A stretch of DNA of 64,000 nt from Podocnemis expansa (GCA_007922195.1 ML681992.1:42656595-42720594); one strand, 5' to 3'; numbered from the stretch's first letter, positions 20,976-33,439 are shown. Notes: a model not told the origin generated them from the letters alone. Numbers and translations are program-made.

Positions 20976-22770
20976 CATAGAATCATAGGGTTGGAAGGGA
21001 CCTCATAGGTCATCTAGTCCAACCCCCTGCCAGAGGCAGGACCACTCCCACTAAACCATCTCAGTCATGGTTTTGTCCACCTCCAAAGATGGAGATTTCA
21101 CCACCTCCCTTGGCAGCTCGTTCCAAGGCTTCACCACTCACCTAGTAAAAAAGTTTTTTCTAATATCCAGCCTCGACCTCCCTAACTGCAACTCGAGACC
21201 ATTGCTCCTTGTTCTGTCCTCTCTTATTACTGAGAACAGTTGAGCTCCATCTTCCTTAGAGCATCCCTTCAAGTAGTTGAAGGTTGCTATCAAATCCCCC
21301 CTCAATCTTCTCTTCTGCAGACTAAATAAGCCTAATGCTTTCAGTCTGTCCTCATAGGGCTTGTGCTCCAACCCTTTAATCATTTTGGTTGCCCTCCTCT
21401 GAACTCTCTCTAGCATGTCCCTGTCCTTTTTGTAGTGGGGAGCCCAAAAAGGAACACAGTATTCTAGATGTGGCCTCACCAGTGCAGAATAGAGGGGAAT
21501 GATCACATCCCTTGATCTCCTGGTAACACTTCTTTTGATGCAGCCCAGTATGCCATTGGCCTTTTTGGCAGCAAGAGCACACTGCTGACTCATATCCAGC
21601 TCCCCATCCACCAGGACCCCCACGTCCTTTTCTACATTGCTGCTACTTAGCTGAATGTTTCCCAGCCTGTAGCAGTGCATGGAGTTTTTCCGTCCCACAT
21701 GCAGGATTTTACACTTATCCTTATTGAATTTCATAAGATTTCTATTGGCCCACTGTTCCAATTTATCTAGGTCTCCCTGAATCCTGTCCTTGCCCTCCAA
21801 CGTGTCTACTGTTCCCCCCAACATGATGTCCTCCATGAACTTACTGAAAGTACAGTCTATTCCATCATCCAGATCATTGATGAAAATGTTGAACAGAACC
21901 GGCCCCAGGACCGACCCCTGGGGCACCCCACTCGTTACTGGTTGCCAGCTAGACATGGAACCATTGATTCCTACACGCTGAAACCGTTGATCTAGCCAGT
22001 TTTCTATCCACCTTATAGTCCACCTACCCAAGCCACACTTCCTTAATTTGCCAATGAGAATGCTGTGGGAAACTGTATCAAAAGTCTTCCTAAAATCAAG
22101 GTATATCACATCAACGGTTCTTCCTGCATCCAGAAAACCAGTCACCTGATCATAGAAGGAAATGAGATTGGTCAGGCATGATTTACCCTTGGTAAATCCT
22201 TGCTGACTGTTCCTGATCACGTTATTTTCCTCTAAGTGTTTTAGGATGGCTTCTTTGAGAAACTGCTCCATAATTTTTCCAGGGATTGAGGTGAGGCTTA
22301 CAGGTCTGTAATTCCCTGGATCCTCCTTTTTCCATTTCTTGAAAATAGGCACTACATTTGCTTTTTTCCAATCCTCTGGCACCTCCCCCATTTACCATGA
22401 GTTTTGAAAGATACTGGCCAGTGGTACTGCTATCTCATCGGCCAGTTCCCTTAGCACCCTTGGATGCAGTTCATCTGGCCCCATGGACTTGTGCACATCC
22501 AGCTTCTTTAAGCAGTCCCTAACCTGACCTTCCGTCGCCAAGGGCCTTTCTTCTTCTCTCCAATCTGCCATACCCATGGTAGTGGGCTGGGAGCTGACCC
22601 TGCCTGTGAAAACTGAAGCAAAAAAAGCATTGAGCACTTCAGCTTTTCCCTCATCCTCCGTCACGAGGATACCTGCCCCATTCAGCAAGGGGCCTACACC
22701 ATCCCTGATCCTCTTCTTGTTATTAATATACTTGTAGAACCCCTTCTTGTTATCCTTTACCCCCTGCGTG
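20976..22770 (-). mobile_element. 5'-truncated CR1 LINE nested in the CR1 leader
   Basis: On the minus strand it runs from the middle of ORF2 (22770) to the CR1 3' end (20976, plus-strand text ATAGAATCATAGGGTTGGAA). The truncated 5' end can be placed within a few bases by comparison with the copy at 43020-43060: similarity fades at CGTG/TTTA near 22770. It separates leader sequence at 20975 from leader sequence at 22771 of the host CR1. Confidence 0.9.
21046..22688 (-). pseudogene. CR1 ORF2 remnant (reverse transcriptase) of the nested copy
   Basis: One reading frame continues over the whole span with only a few breaks. It covers the RT N-terminal region (22688-22395), a TAA stop (22392-22394) where the 42-kb copy has Arg, then 417 codons (22391-21141), a TGA (21138-21140, Arg in the 42-kb copy) and a short in-frame end. 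Motif A is [10 protein letters not shown] with the first catalytic Asp intact. Motif [11 protein letters not shown] is intact. Motif C reads FMEDIML instead of FADDTKL, so the first of the paired catalytic Asp residues is lost. The protein would be inactive even without the stops. Confidence 0.9.
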
Positions 22771-22890
22771 TTTAATGAGGGACAAGGGCTGACCTAAGCA
22801 GAGAAGGCCTTCAAAGCCAGTGGCTGAGTGACCAGGGGGATGACAAACAGGGGAGTGTGAGAGGGAGTTTGGGGAGGAGTTGGTGAGGCC

Positions 22891-23959
22891 ATGATAGTGA
22901 AGAGGAGCAGTACTACTTGTGCCAGCACCCCTTCTTTCTCCTCCATCGGTGCCTGTAGCCAGACAGACATCCTGACCATGGATATCTCTACCCAGATCCT
23001 GGTGTGGAATTGCAGGGACTGTGGCCTGCATTTCTCTGTCACAGACAATCAGGCTGGGGAGATGAAGCAATGTGACAGGTGCCATCTGGTGGAATCTCTC
23101 AGGAGGCAGGTGGGAGAGCTATATGAGGAGGTGTCTAGGCTCAGGAGTATCCATGCCTGGAGAAGTTCCTCGATAGCATCCATGAAGAGACATGCAAAGA
23201 TGAGGATATTATCCAGGTGCTAAAGACTACAGCCATACCACTGGAGAAGGATGGGATGCCTGTGGCAGAGAGAGGACCCTGGCAGCTGTTTACCTCTGGC
23301 AGCAGACAGTGCTCCACCCCTGCTCCCATCCCACTCTCTGTTGTGGTGGAGAACTGTTACACAGCACTAGAGGTGATGGATGAGGTGGAAGACGAGACAC
23401 CATGCACCCCCAAGGCTGGGAGGATCACATCCACCACAGCCAGGAGGAAATGTAGGGTTGTGGTGCTTGGGGACTCACTTCTGAGGGGATGGAGGCACCC
23501 ATCTGTCACCCTGGCAAGGCCTCTCAGGAGGTATGCTGTCTGCTGGGTGCCCGTATCTGAGACATTATGGAGGGACTGTAGAGAATCATCCACCTCTCTG
23601 ACTATTACCCCATGCTTCTCATCCATGTGGGAACCAAAGATACTGTGACAGGTGATCCTCGGAAGATAAAAGGTGACTACAGGGCTCTTGGAGCATGGGT
23701 GAAGGAGTTCGGAGCACAGGTGGTGTTCTACTTGATCCTCGCAGTCAGTGGTAGGGCCTTCAGCACAGACAGATGCATCCTGGAGGTGAATGCCTGGCTG
23801 CGAAGATGGTGTCGTCAGGAGGGCTTCGGCTTCCTTGACCATGGGGTGCTGTTCCAGGAAGAAGGACTGCTAGGCAGAGATGGACTCCATCTGTTGAGGA
23901 AGGGGAAGAGCATATTCAGAGGCAGACTGGCTAACCTAGTGAAGAGGGCTTTAAACTAG
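22891..23959 (+). pseudogene. CR1 ORF1 (zinc-finger, coiled coil, SGNH esterase) remnant
   Basis: CR1 ORF1 proteins typically combine a Cys-rich finger with an esterase-like domain and are thought to bind the element's RNA. Here 22891-23223 encodes paired CxxC motifs (NCRDCG, QCDRCH) followed by a leucine-rich amphipathic stretch (VESLRRQVGELYEEVSRL) likely to form a coiled coil. A frame change near 23220 leads to 23217-23648 with the esterase block I VVVLGDSLLRG (nucleophile Ser kept). A second change leads to 23612-23959 with LLIHVGTKD, where the 41-kb copy has GTND, and block V RDGLHL (Asp and His kept). At least two frameshifts break it. Confidence 0.85.
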
Positions 23960-24225
23960 GTTTGAAGGGGGAAGGAGATCAAAGCCCACAGGTAAGTCAC
24001 AATGAGGGAGATCTGGGGGAAGGGATGGAACTTGGGGGGTACCAGTACTGTAACACCAGGGATAAAAGAGAAGGTAGTTGGAACATGGGAGGGGAATCAA
24101 ATAATTGTCTTAGGTGTCCTAATGAAGCCCTAATACCTGAGGTGAGTGGGGGAGGAAAATGCCAGGAGAAAATGCAAGGAGGTAGATGCAATTGAACTGA
24201 AAATCAACAGGGAAAAGTAGGGCAA

Positions 24226-26970
24226 TTGGCCCGGTATCTTAGGTGCCTGTACACAAATGTGAGGAGCCTGCAAAACATGCAGGAAGAATTGGTAGTACTG
24301 GTTCAGACAAGGAAGTATGATATCATTGGAATAACAGAGATGTGGTGGGATAGCTTACATGACTGGAGCTCTACCATGGATGGGTATAAATTGTTTAGGA
24401 AGCACAGGCAGGGAAGAGGGGGAGGAGTAGCGCTATATGTAAAAGAGCTTTATGACTGCTCAGAGCTCCATTCTAGGAGTGGAAAAGAGCCAGTTGAAAG
24501 TCTGTCGGTTAAGTTTAGAGGAGAGGGTAATAAGGGGGATATTGTGGTAGGTGTCTGCTATAGAACTCCAGACCAGGAGCAGGTGGATGAGGCATTCTAT
24601 GGACAACAGGCAGAAGTTTCTAGATCACAGGCCCTGGTTCTCATGGGGGACTTCAGTTACCGTGACATCTGCTAGGAGACTGATACAGTTGTGCACAGAC
24701 AATCCAGGAAGTTTTTAGAGAGTGCTGAGGACAACTTCCTGGTACAAATGCTGGAGGAAACAACTAGCGGCCTTGCACCTCTCGACCTGCAGCTCATAAA
24801 CAGAGAAGAATTGCTTGGGAAAGTAGAAGTGAATGTCAACCTGAGCAGTAGTGTTCATGAGATGATACGAGTTCATGATGCTGATTAATGGAAAAAAGGA
24901 AAGAAGCAAAATGCAGACCCTGGACTTCAGAAAAGCAGATTTTGGCTCCCTCAAGGAACTGATGGGCAGGATCCCTTGGGCGGCTGATCTGAAGGGGAAA
25001 GACGACCAGGAGAGCTGGCTGTATTTTAAAGGAACCCTGATGAGGGTACAGGAAGATACCATTCTGTTGAGCAGAAAGAACAGCAAATGTGGAAGGTGCC
25101 CAGCATGGCTTAACAGAGAAGCTGCACTGAGCTAAAGCATAAAAACGAAGCTTACAGGAAGTGAAAGTTTGGACAGATGACTGAGGAGGCATATAAACAT
25201 ATTGCTTGGGACTGCAGGGATAAAATCAGAAAGGCCAAAGGACAACTGGAGTTTCAGCTAACAAGGGATGTGCAGGATAAGAGGAAGGGGTCCTACGAGT
25301 ATGTCAATAACAAAAAGAGGATCAGGGATGGTGTAGGTGCCTTGCTGAATGGGGTAGGTATCCTTGTGATGGAGGATAAGAAAGAAGCTGAAGTGCTCAA
25401 TGTGTTTTTTACTTCAGTTTTTCACAGGCAGGGCCAGCTCCTAGCCCTCTACACCGGGCATGGCAGATTGGAGAGAAGAGAGGCCTTTGGTGACAGAAGG
25501 TCATGTTAGTGACTACTTAAAGAAGCTGGATGTTCACAAACCCATGGGGCCAGACGAACTACATTCAAGGGTGCTGAGGGAGTTGGCTGATGATATAGCA
25601 GTGCTGCTGGCCATTATCTTCGAAAACTCATGGTAAATGTGGGAGGTGCCACAGGCCTGGAAAAAAGCAAATATAGTGCCTATCTTCAAGAAAGGGAAAA
25701 AGGAGGATCCAGGGAATTAGCAACCTGTCAGCCTCACCTCAATCCCTGGAAAAATCATGGAGCAGGTTCTCAAAGAACCCATCCTGAAACACTTGGAGGA
25801 ACATAGAGTTATCAGGAGCAGTCAGCATGGATTCACCAAGGGTAAATTTTGCCTGACCAACCTCATTGCCTTCTATGATGAGATGACTGGATTTGTGGAT
25901 GCGGGAAGAGCCGTTGACATGATATACCTCAACTTTAGCAAGGCTTTTGATATGGTTTTTCACAGCATTCTCACTGTCAAGTTAAGGAAGTATGGGTTGG
26001 ATGTGTGGACTTTATGGTGGATAGAAAACTGGCTAGACCAACAGTTTTGGCGAGTAGGAATCAATGGCTCTATGTCTAGTTGGCAACCAGTAATGAGTGG
26101 AGCAGACCAGGGGTCAGTCTTGGGGCCGGTTCTGTTAAACATTTTCATCAATGATCTGGATAATGGAGTAGATTGCACACTGAGTAAGTTTCCGGATTAC
26201 ACCAAGCTGGGGGGAACACTCGACACGCTGGAGGGCAGGTATAGGACTCAGGGAGACCTAGACAAATTGGAGCAGTAGGCCAGTAGAAATCTCATGAGGT
26301 TCAACAAGGACAAGTGCAAAGTCCTGCACCTGGGATGGAAAAACCCCATGCACTGCTACTGGCTGGTGACCGATCGGCTAAGCAGCAGTAGTGTAGAAAA
26401 GGACCTGGGGGTCATGGTGGATGGCAAGCTGGATATGAATCAACAGTGTGCTCTTGCTGCCAAAAAGGCTGGCATACTGGGCTATATCAGTAGAAGTGTT
26501 ACCAGCAGATCGAGGGATGTGGTTGTTCCCCTCTATTCAGCACTGGTGAGGTCGCATCTGGAATACTATGTCCAGTTTTGGACTCCCCACTACAGAAAAG
26601 ACATGGACAAATTCGAACAGTCCAGTGGAGGGTGAAAAAATGATCACAGGGCCGGAGAACAAGACCTGTGAAAGAGATGTTGAAGGAACTAGGCTTATTT
26701 AGCCTGCAGAAGAGAAGACTGAGGGGAGATTTGATAGCAACCTTCAACTACTTGAAGGAACACTCCAAGGAGGATGGAGCTCAGCTGTTCTCGGTAGTAA
26801 CAGAGGGGAGAGCAAGGATCAATGTTTTCAAGTTGCAGCTGCGGAAGTCGAGGTTGGATATTACAAAAAACTTTCTTAGGGGAGTGGTGAAGCATTAGAA
26901 TGGGCTGTGGAGGGAAGAGGTGGAATGTCCATCTTTGGAGATATTTAAGGCTCGGTTAGACAAAACCCTG
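24226..26970 (+). pseudogene. CR1 ORF2 remnant (endonuclease + reverse transcriptase)
   Basis: Endonuclease: LRCLYTNVRSL, then GITEMWW (catalytic Glu kept), GVCYRTPD, and MGDFSYRDIC followed by TAG, so the conserved Asn of GDFN is Ser and the Trp codon is a stop (24673-24675). More stops or frameshifts follow near 24888, 25135, 25509 and 25635 (TAA). In the RT, motif A reads YLNFSKAFD, replacing the catalytic Asp by Asn. Motif B is GADQGSVLGP, and motif C reads FPDYTKLGG instead of FADDTKLGG. The frame is broken again near 26278 (TAG) and 26635. It is clearly dead; damage is much heavier than in the 41-45-kb copy. Confidence 0.9.
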
Positions 26971-27067
26971 GCTGGGATAATTTAGTGAGAGTGGTCCTGC
27001 TTTTTTGGCAGGGGGTTGGACTAGATGACCTCTTGAGGTCCCTTCTAACCTTATGATTCTATATTCT

Positions 27068-27465
27068 ATATGATTGTTCTCTATAAATACATCAGAGAGA
27101 GAAATACCAGGAAGGAAGAGGAAGTATTTAAGTTCAGTACCAATGTACTCAGAAGAGTTAAAGGCTATAAACTGCCTATCAGGAAGTTTAGACTTGTAAT
27201 TACATAAAGGTATTTAAGCACCAGAGGAATGAAGTTCTGGAACAGCCTTCCAGGGGGAGTACTGGGTGCTGAAAACCTAGCTGCCTTCAAGACTGAGCTT
27301 CATAAGTTTATGAGGGAGAAATATGATGGATAACCTAGTTTGAAATTAACTTATCGTTGATGACTAGTAGTAAATCTGTGCAATGGCCTGTGACGGACTG
27401 TTCAGTGTAGTGGGTTCTGAGTTATTGCACAGAATTCTTTCCAGGTGTCTGGCTGGTGAGAGCAC
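27068..27465 (+). mobile_element. Old CR1 LINE, 3' part of the split copy
   Basis: It picks up at ATATGATTGTTCTCTATAAA, which continues the block broken at 20730. It carries the end of ORF2 ('ggaatgaagttctggaacagccttcc', 'gccttcaagactgagcttcataagtttatg') and the first part of a long 3' UTR of the 10.5-kb subtype, fading near 27465. Confidence 0.88.
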
Positions 27466-30400
27466 AGATCTAGTCACTCCATCACAAAAAAAGATATATT
27501 GGAATTGGAAATGGTACAGAAAAGTAAACTCTTTATCAAAAAGTGATGAGTACAGCTGGTTGCAAAATGCGAGCTGCTTTTATGGGATTTTTTCCCACTA
27601 TTTCCTGTAAATAACTGTTAGTTTAACAACAAAAGCAACAAAATAAAACACAAAATTTTGTTTGGTTTCCCAAAACAATTTTTGGTAAAAATTTTCCGTT
27701 TCCAGTAAAAATCTTTGCCAAAAAGAGGGTTTTTCATGAAAATGAACTATTTTTTCACCCTAAAAGAATCAGTGTTGGTTTTTGCTGCAGAAGGAAATAT
27801 TGTGAGGGACATTAAAAAAAATAAATTTTAAAATTTTCATTAAAACCATTGGTATTTTTTAACCAACTGTATCCATTACTTTCTGAAAATCAATTCCATT
27901 TATGGTGTATCAATTTAGATACTCAAAAGTTGAGAGATACAATATCAGTGACTGTTTTTAACAACCTGAACCACTAACCCTACCAAAAAAATATGGGTCA
28001 CTTTTTACAGAAAATAAAGTTTTGGTAAAAAAAATTGAGGTCAGTTCTAGTTTTGTGCATCTGCTCCCTGAATGTTATTCCTCTTAAGGATGATTTCATT
28101 TGGGTACCTAGAACTTAGGGCACCCCCAAAATTTTACTTGCTTCTGAGAATCTTGGCTGGCATCTTATTATCTGCTTTGCCAGCCCTGGATATACAGTGT
28201 CTCTTTAAAGGATTTTCATAACCTTAAATAAACCATATTCAAATTGATAGATGAGGAGTCATCTGTGTCAGTTTTTCCATATCGCCCTAGTCTTTTCTTC
28301 TTTATCTAAGTGAGTTGTAGAATGCAACATAATGCACTAATGAGATAGTGAAATAATGTTTATATTCTTACATTTACCACCATCCATGAACATAATAATT
28401 GTTTTAATGATATTACAACTCACTAAGTCATTGCCAAAAAGCTTTCTGGGGTTTTTTTTATATCATGAAGAGGTATTATCTTCTAATTAATGAGTTGTTT
28501 AATAGTAGCATCCAACACTCTTTTAGATGCAGATTGAACAGTGAACAGTGAACACTGGACAAGATAGTTTCAGCTTCAAAATGGAAGTAACGTCAATCGC
28601 TTATATACACATACTGCTTGTCTACTGGTTTAGACTAGTTTTCTAACAGTTTTTTCTTTTGTTGGAAAAACAAGTCTATATATGGTAAAAGGGTCAGGGT
28701 GGTGGTGGGGTGGTCTTGACAGGTCAGGTAACATGAGCTTCTAAATAAGTTAGGTGAAGGGTTGCAGGGATATGTGACAGCTGGAAGGGAAGGGTACGTG
28801 ACAATGGACAGTCAGCCTGCTATCTGGGGGCACTCTCTCTGTCTGAGGTCCAGTGCACTTGCATGGTTGTCTTAGCGCCTGTCAGTAATATCACGCAAAG
28901 AGAAATTAGCTTTAAAAAAGCCCACCCATGAAATGAATGAAAAGCACTTCAAAATTATTAAAATTCCCCTACAAAAATTGGATATTAGCTTGGAGCTGGT
29001 GAGGGACAAATTGCTAAATTAGAAGAAGCTGATGAACACAAATAAACCATTTGGAAGGAAAGCTGCTCAAATCACACAATGTAACTTGGATGAAGAGCAC
29101 ATTCATTAAAAAAATCAATATTGGGTCAACAGAAAGTATTCATGAATTCAGGAAACATACAGTGAATAGTTACAACTGGGAAAAAAAGATATTTTTTAAA
29201 CATTGAAACATTCTATTCTGACATTTTTACATGAAATATTTTAACTTTCTGTTTTGAAATAGTGATTAATATAAAATGTAGCTAATTTAAAAAAAAAAGA
29301 CAGGTTAAAAACTCAGTGAAATGAAAAATGAAAAGAAATTCACTTTGGGTCAAACAGCAAAATGTTTCATTTGATTTGCAATTAAATATTTTTATTTTTA
29401 ATTTTTTGGGGTTTTTTGTTTCATTTGGCAAGAAAAAATAGAAAACATTCTGTTTAGGTTTGATGCAAAATTACTTTCTTTTTTTTAGATTTTCCAGTTC
29501 AGTCACCAAATTGAAAACTGTTATTTGTTCAGTTCTTCAAGCTATGTCATATGGCAGAAATAAATGCATGACACTGAGACCAGAACTCACAGGAAAGGCT
29601 TGAATTGTATTGGCAGCCTAGAAGTAGAAGAATCCTATAGTTGGGTGAGATTTAAAAAAAATGGTTCCTCACACTTTCCCACATTTAAAATATTGAACTA
29701 ATATTGTGAGGCATAGTCATTTTTTCCCAAATAATCTAAAGGAAGGGGGTTATTCTTGTCCAACAATTCTGAGTTCTCACAAGTATAGTGAATACATTAA
29801 AATGCCTCAGCTGTAATTTTTCAAGAGGTCCCTCCCACAACATTATTTGTGCTCATAGCATGTAGTCCTTTTTTGACCAGGAAGTGCTTTGGGATGTGCT
29901 AGCTGCAGAGCATTAATACTAACTACACAGTTTTAGAACATGTTTTGCCATATCCTTTTTTCTACTATACTGTCTTGCAATACAAAGGAAATGATGATCA
30001 GGCCTTCTTTTTCCCTCTCTGTCTAATTCATCCCCATTCTAAGACTCCCCAGAATTAGGCAACTGGCACGTACAGCTAGGTGAACAAGTATTGGCATGAA
30101 TGTTGCTATACCAGATGTCTGCATATTGGGTCCCATCCAAAACTCACCAAAGTCAGCATGTGGAATTCCACTGAATTTAGTAGCTTCTGGGTCAGTTTAG
30201 TGTTAGACTAATTTTCTGGCTGCCTTTGCTATGCCTGGGGTAATTGCTTAGATGTTTCTTACTGAGACCGCACATGAGAGAAAGACTACCTTTTGCTAAT
30301 CAGTGTATTAATCTTCTCTTCCTCCCCACTCTGCCCATTCCTTTGAATTATAAATTAAAAGGCACAGATGTATAATTTGGGAAAACTTCCAGTTCTGTTT

Positions 30401-31339
30401 TTTTTTCCTGTGCAAAGCATTAAACAATGCCTGCAATATGCAGTGTTCTTCTCTCTATCTCAGTTCCACCAGCAGTGCTGACTGAGCTCTGTGTAGCAGA
30501 TTATCTGTGAATAAATCATATAAAGGACAGGCCTTTGAATCTAGATTCTTTCTGCACACTTCTAGTACAGAGTACCTTGCATTGTGGAAAAGTCCTTTCA
30601 GAGAAGCAAACTGACTTTGCCTGAACCTGAGTCTGATTCATACAATGAGGTAACAAAGGTCTTGAGCTATCCTTAAATTCAGTGTTACAAAGAAATGCAA
30701 GACTGATGGTTTTGCTTCCACAGCTAGTGTCCATTGTGTCAGTGCATCTGTTACTATGTCAGTAGTCTCTTCTTTCACACATCAGCTTTAATGTCCAAGA
30801 AGCCCTGTTTAAGGGCAGCCTGTTTGCCCCAGTCTGAAGATGGCTCTAAAGAAGATGGGCTAAAAAAGCTTTCTTCCACCACCACCTTTTCTGGCTCTAT
30901 TTTTTGTAGGAATGTTTGTATTCTGTTAACAGGACTTGATCTGTAAGACTGTGAATTTCAGAAAACAGCCATAATTGATAAGTGAACTACATTAATATTG
31001 AACTGCATCATATACTGATATTTCAGCCCTCAGTGAGACAAGCCTTTCAGAAATGCGATTGTTAGATTAAGTAAATTACCACTAGTACTGCTCCTGGAAA
31101 ACTGGCAAGGAGCCAGAGTGTTGGATTTGCTGTCAAGAAGTCTGTCCTCAGTGCATGTACTCTGCTGCTGCCTATCAATGAGAGGTTCATGTGGCTGGAT
31201 GTGAACATGAACTTGCAAACCCTGACTCTTCTGTCAATCTATGTACCGATACTTCATTATTCAAACAACAGGACACCATTATTTGTGACACTACCTTAGG
31301 TACCATTCCCCAGCTGCTAGTGATGCAGGAGCTGGACCA
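27466..31339. other. Non-coding DNA with AT-rich degenerate patches
   Basis: Patches at about 27640-28060 and 29180-29500 are made of AAAATTTT, TTTTGG and ATGAAAA words and look like one decayed low-complexity family, also hinted at 6.1 and 11.9 kb. A 'cccatccaaaactcaccaaagtcagcatgtggaattccactgaa' stretch (30132-30176) resembles small palindromic MITEs. No gene is recognised, and the frames near 30516-30946 have no resemblance to anything. Confidence 0.5.
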
Positions 31340-33090
31340 AAAATCAACAACTCTTGAAATGTAGAAAAGAGATTATACCTGGAAAAGCAGTAGGCAATGA
31401 TCAGAGACCTCTGGAGCTCTTAAATGCAAGGGAAAGGAAGCTTGTGAGTTATATCTATGCATTTTTGTAGCTGTTGGAAAGAAAACCATATACTGCAGTA
31501 TCTGAAAGACTGAAAAATAATTATATAAAAATATAGGGGACAGATCAGACCGCAATCATCATTGAAGGATATCCTTACTCAATCTGGTCAGTAAGATGCT
31601 TGAAGGGACCTGCTAAAAAGACCCCAAGTCTTTGCTGAGAGGGTCTTCTCTGAAAGCCAGTGTGGATTCAGAGCCAGACACTCCACAATGGACGTCCTTC
31701 TCATTGTGCTTGTTGAGGGAAAAAAAAAAACCATGAACATCAGGCTTTTCATTTGCCATTGACCTACAAAAAGCTCTTGATACAGTTAGCAGGAATGGTG
31801 TTTGTAAGAACCTGCTGCAAATAGACTGACCACAAAAGGTGCTCTCCTATTCAACAAGTTCCATGAGGGAATGAAGTCAAGCATCTAATATGAAAATGAA
31901 ACATCATCTGAGTTTCATATTGATACTGGCATGAAGCAAAGTTCCATTTTAGCTGCACTGGCTTTGTCATCTTCATCTCTATTCTTTTTAAATATGCCTT
32001 TGGAAGTAATCAATCTGGCATACTAATTGAACCAAGGATGGATGGAAGTTTATTTAACATCAGATGACTCCAGAGCAGAAGGCATGACACCCAATTTGTT
32101 ACTCAGGAATGGTTTTTGCAGTTGACACTGCATTCATCTCTAATTCACTCGATGAATTGCAAGTCATGATAAACAAGTTCTTTGATGCATGCACGAAATT
32201 TGTCATGGTAATCAGTATCAAGAAAACAGCTGTCATGTCACAAGGTACCAGGATTCCACATACAATCTATGTCAGTAATGAAGGCCTAGATAACATGAAT
32301 CATTTCTGCTATCTCAGCTCAATTCTTACCAGCTCATTTAACTTTGATAGGGAAATTGATGCTAGAATTGGCAAAGCTTCTGTCACTTTTTGCAAATTTA
32401 CCTCACATGTTTGGAAGAACAAATTGCTAACCTTGAACACAAAAGTGTCGATCTATCAGGCTGATGTCCTAAGTACCTTCCTTTAAGGTTGTGAAAGCTA
32501 GGTTACAAACTCCAAACAGGAACAAAGATTGAATGGTTTCCCCTCCTCTGTCTTAGAAAAATTGTTGGAGTTAATTGGGACAGTGATCACCAATAGTGAG
32601 TTGCAACAGAGAACCTGCCTACAATCTTTGCAGACTATATTTGTCATTCACAGGTTTAACTCATTGGAACACATGAAGTTCTGTGCTGTATGGCAACTTA
32701 AGGACCATCTGTGTCACATATAGGAAGGCCAATTCTCCACTACAGCAACAAGGACAAGCAAGATCTAAAGAAATTCAGCATTTCCACTGACCACCAGGAA
32801 AATGCTGCCCACAGTTGCTCAACTTGGATAAGCCAGGTTAAGTTTGGTGATGTCACCATGGAGAGACATCAGAAAGCCCAGATTAAAGCCCATAGGTAAA
32901 CCAGGAAGCAGAAATTGATTTAACCTCCACATGGTAAGTGGACATATAGCCTCTGTGGGAAGGTTTGCCACTCAGGCATCAGGCTCTTTTCCCATGACAT
33001 TGCTAAGTACCACTGATGGACTGACTTTGTTGTTCCTTCTTTCATCTGTCAAGGTGTTGGACAACCAGTGAAAGTCTTTCTTCTTTCAAA
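31340..33090 (+). mobile_element. Decayed non-LTR retrotransposon of a non-CR1 clade
   Basis: In scattered frames the sequence follows the order of an endonuclease-RT polyprotein family with a C-terminal zinc finger, different from CR1. The parts are: IPGKAVGND (about 31376), GDRSD (31538), a SQCGFR-like block (31660-31680), FAIDLQKALDTVSRNG (RT motif A, about 31748-31800), motif C and thumb (32109-32486), and the C-terminal region and finger (32529-33015). Clade assignment is uncertain (possibly RTE-like). Many stops and indels indicate an old insertion. Confidence 0.7.
32109..33015 (+). pseudogene. Reverse transcriptase C-terminus with zinc-finger remnant
   Basis: The 125-codon frame starting 32109 opens MVFAVDTAF, where the FADD box of motif C has become FAVD, followed by INKFFDACTKF, IKKTAVM, FCYLSSILTS, IDARIGKAS and TKVSIYQADVLST. 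This is the standard palm/thumb order of this RT family. After a stop at 32484-32486, 'GCES' and a QLKDHL block follow, then 'KFSISTDHQE' (32711-32899 frame). Near 32940-33015 a TYSLCGKVCHSGIRLFSH block matches the C-terminal Cys2-His2-type finger of the family. At least three breaks; inactive. Confidence 0.7.
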
Positions 33091-33252
33091 CACTGGGACA
33101 CAGCTGTCATGCTTAAGTTTCCAATTTTGCCTTATATAATTAAATATTAGTTTGGTGATTGTAAAGTTTCAATGGGGTAGCCATGTTACTCTAGTTGTAC
33201 AAAACAATCAAGGAGTCCTGTGGCACTTAAAGACTAACAAATTTATTTGTCA

Positions 33253-33292
33253 CATGAGCTTTCATGGGAAAAAATTCCACTTCTTCAGATGC
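33253..33292 (-). ncRNA. Hammerhead-ribozyme-like motif, core intact
   Basis: Minus strand: GCAT, CTGAAGA (complement of 33282-33288), GTGGAA-TTTTTT-CCCAT stem region, GAAA (complement of 33260-33263), GCTC, ATG(T). Both core boxes are intact, with A at the variable core position. Helix II is weakened (about three pairs with a mismatch), and helix I keeps three to four pairs. Cleavage would fall after GCTC by analogy with known hammerheads. Untested. Confidence 0.5.
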
Positions 33293-33439
33293 TTTGAAGA
33301 TGGGGGAGCTTACAGAATGGGAGACAAATAAATGCAAGGAAATGTAACCTTGAGATCAGGTTATACTATCACAGCAAATCAAAGCAGCTGTAAAAATTCA
33401 AACAATGGGAAACTGTGTATAGAGGAAGGTGAGGTCAAA

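Larger units (their letters stand above)
20731..27067 (+). mobile_element. Full-length CR1 LINE carrying its own nested insertion
   Basis: It starts with a non-coding GC-richer leader (20731-20975), is interrupted by an antisense CR1 (about 20976-22770), then continues through ORF1 (about 22891-23959), ORF2 (about 24226-26970) and a short 3' UTR ending 'ggttggactagatgacctcttgaggtcccttctaacc' plus ATTCTAT repeats (27000-27067). Without the insert it is about 4.54 kb, the size expected of a complete CR1. It sits inside the older copy 20400-20730/27068-27465. No target duplication is evident, as is usual for CR1. Confidence 0.9.

Noticed and set aside
20976..27067. Reading the whole span as one rearranged CR1 with an inversion
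   Set aside because: The antisense segment duplicates ORF2 sequence that is also present in sense further on, and it carries its own 3' tail, so a separate insertion fits better than an inversion.
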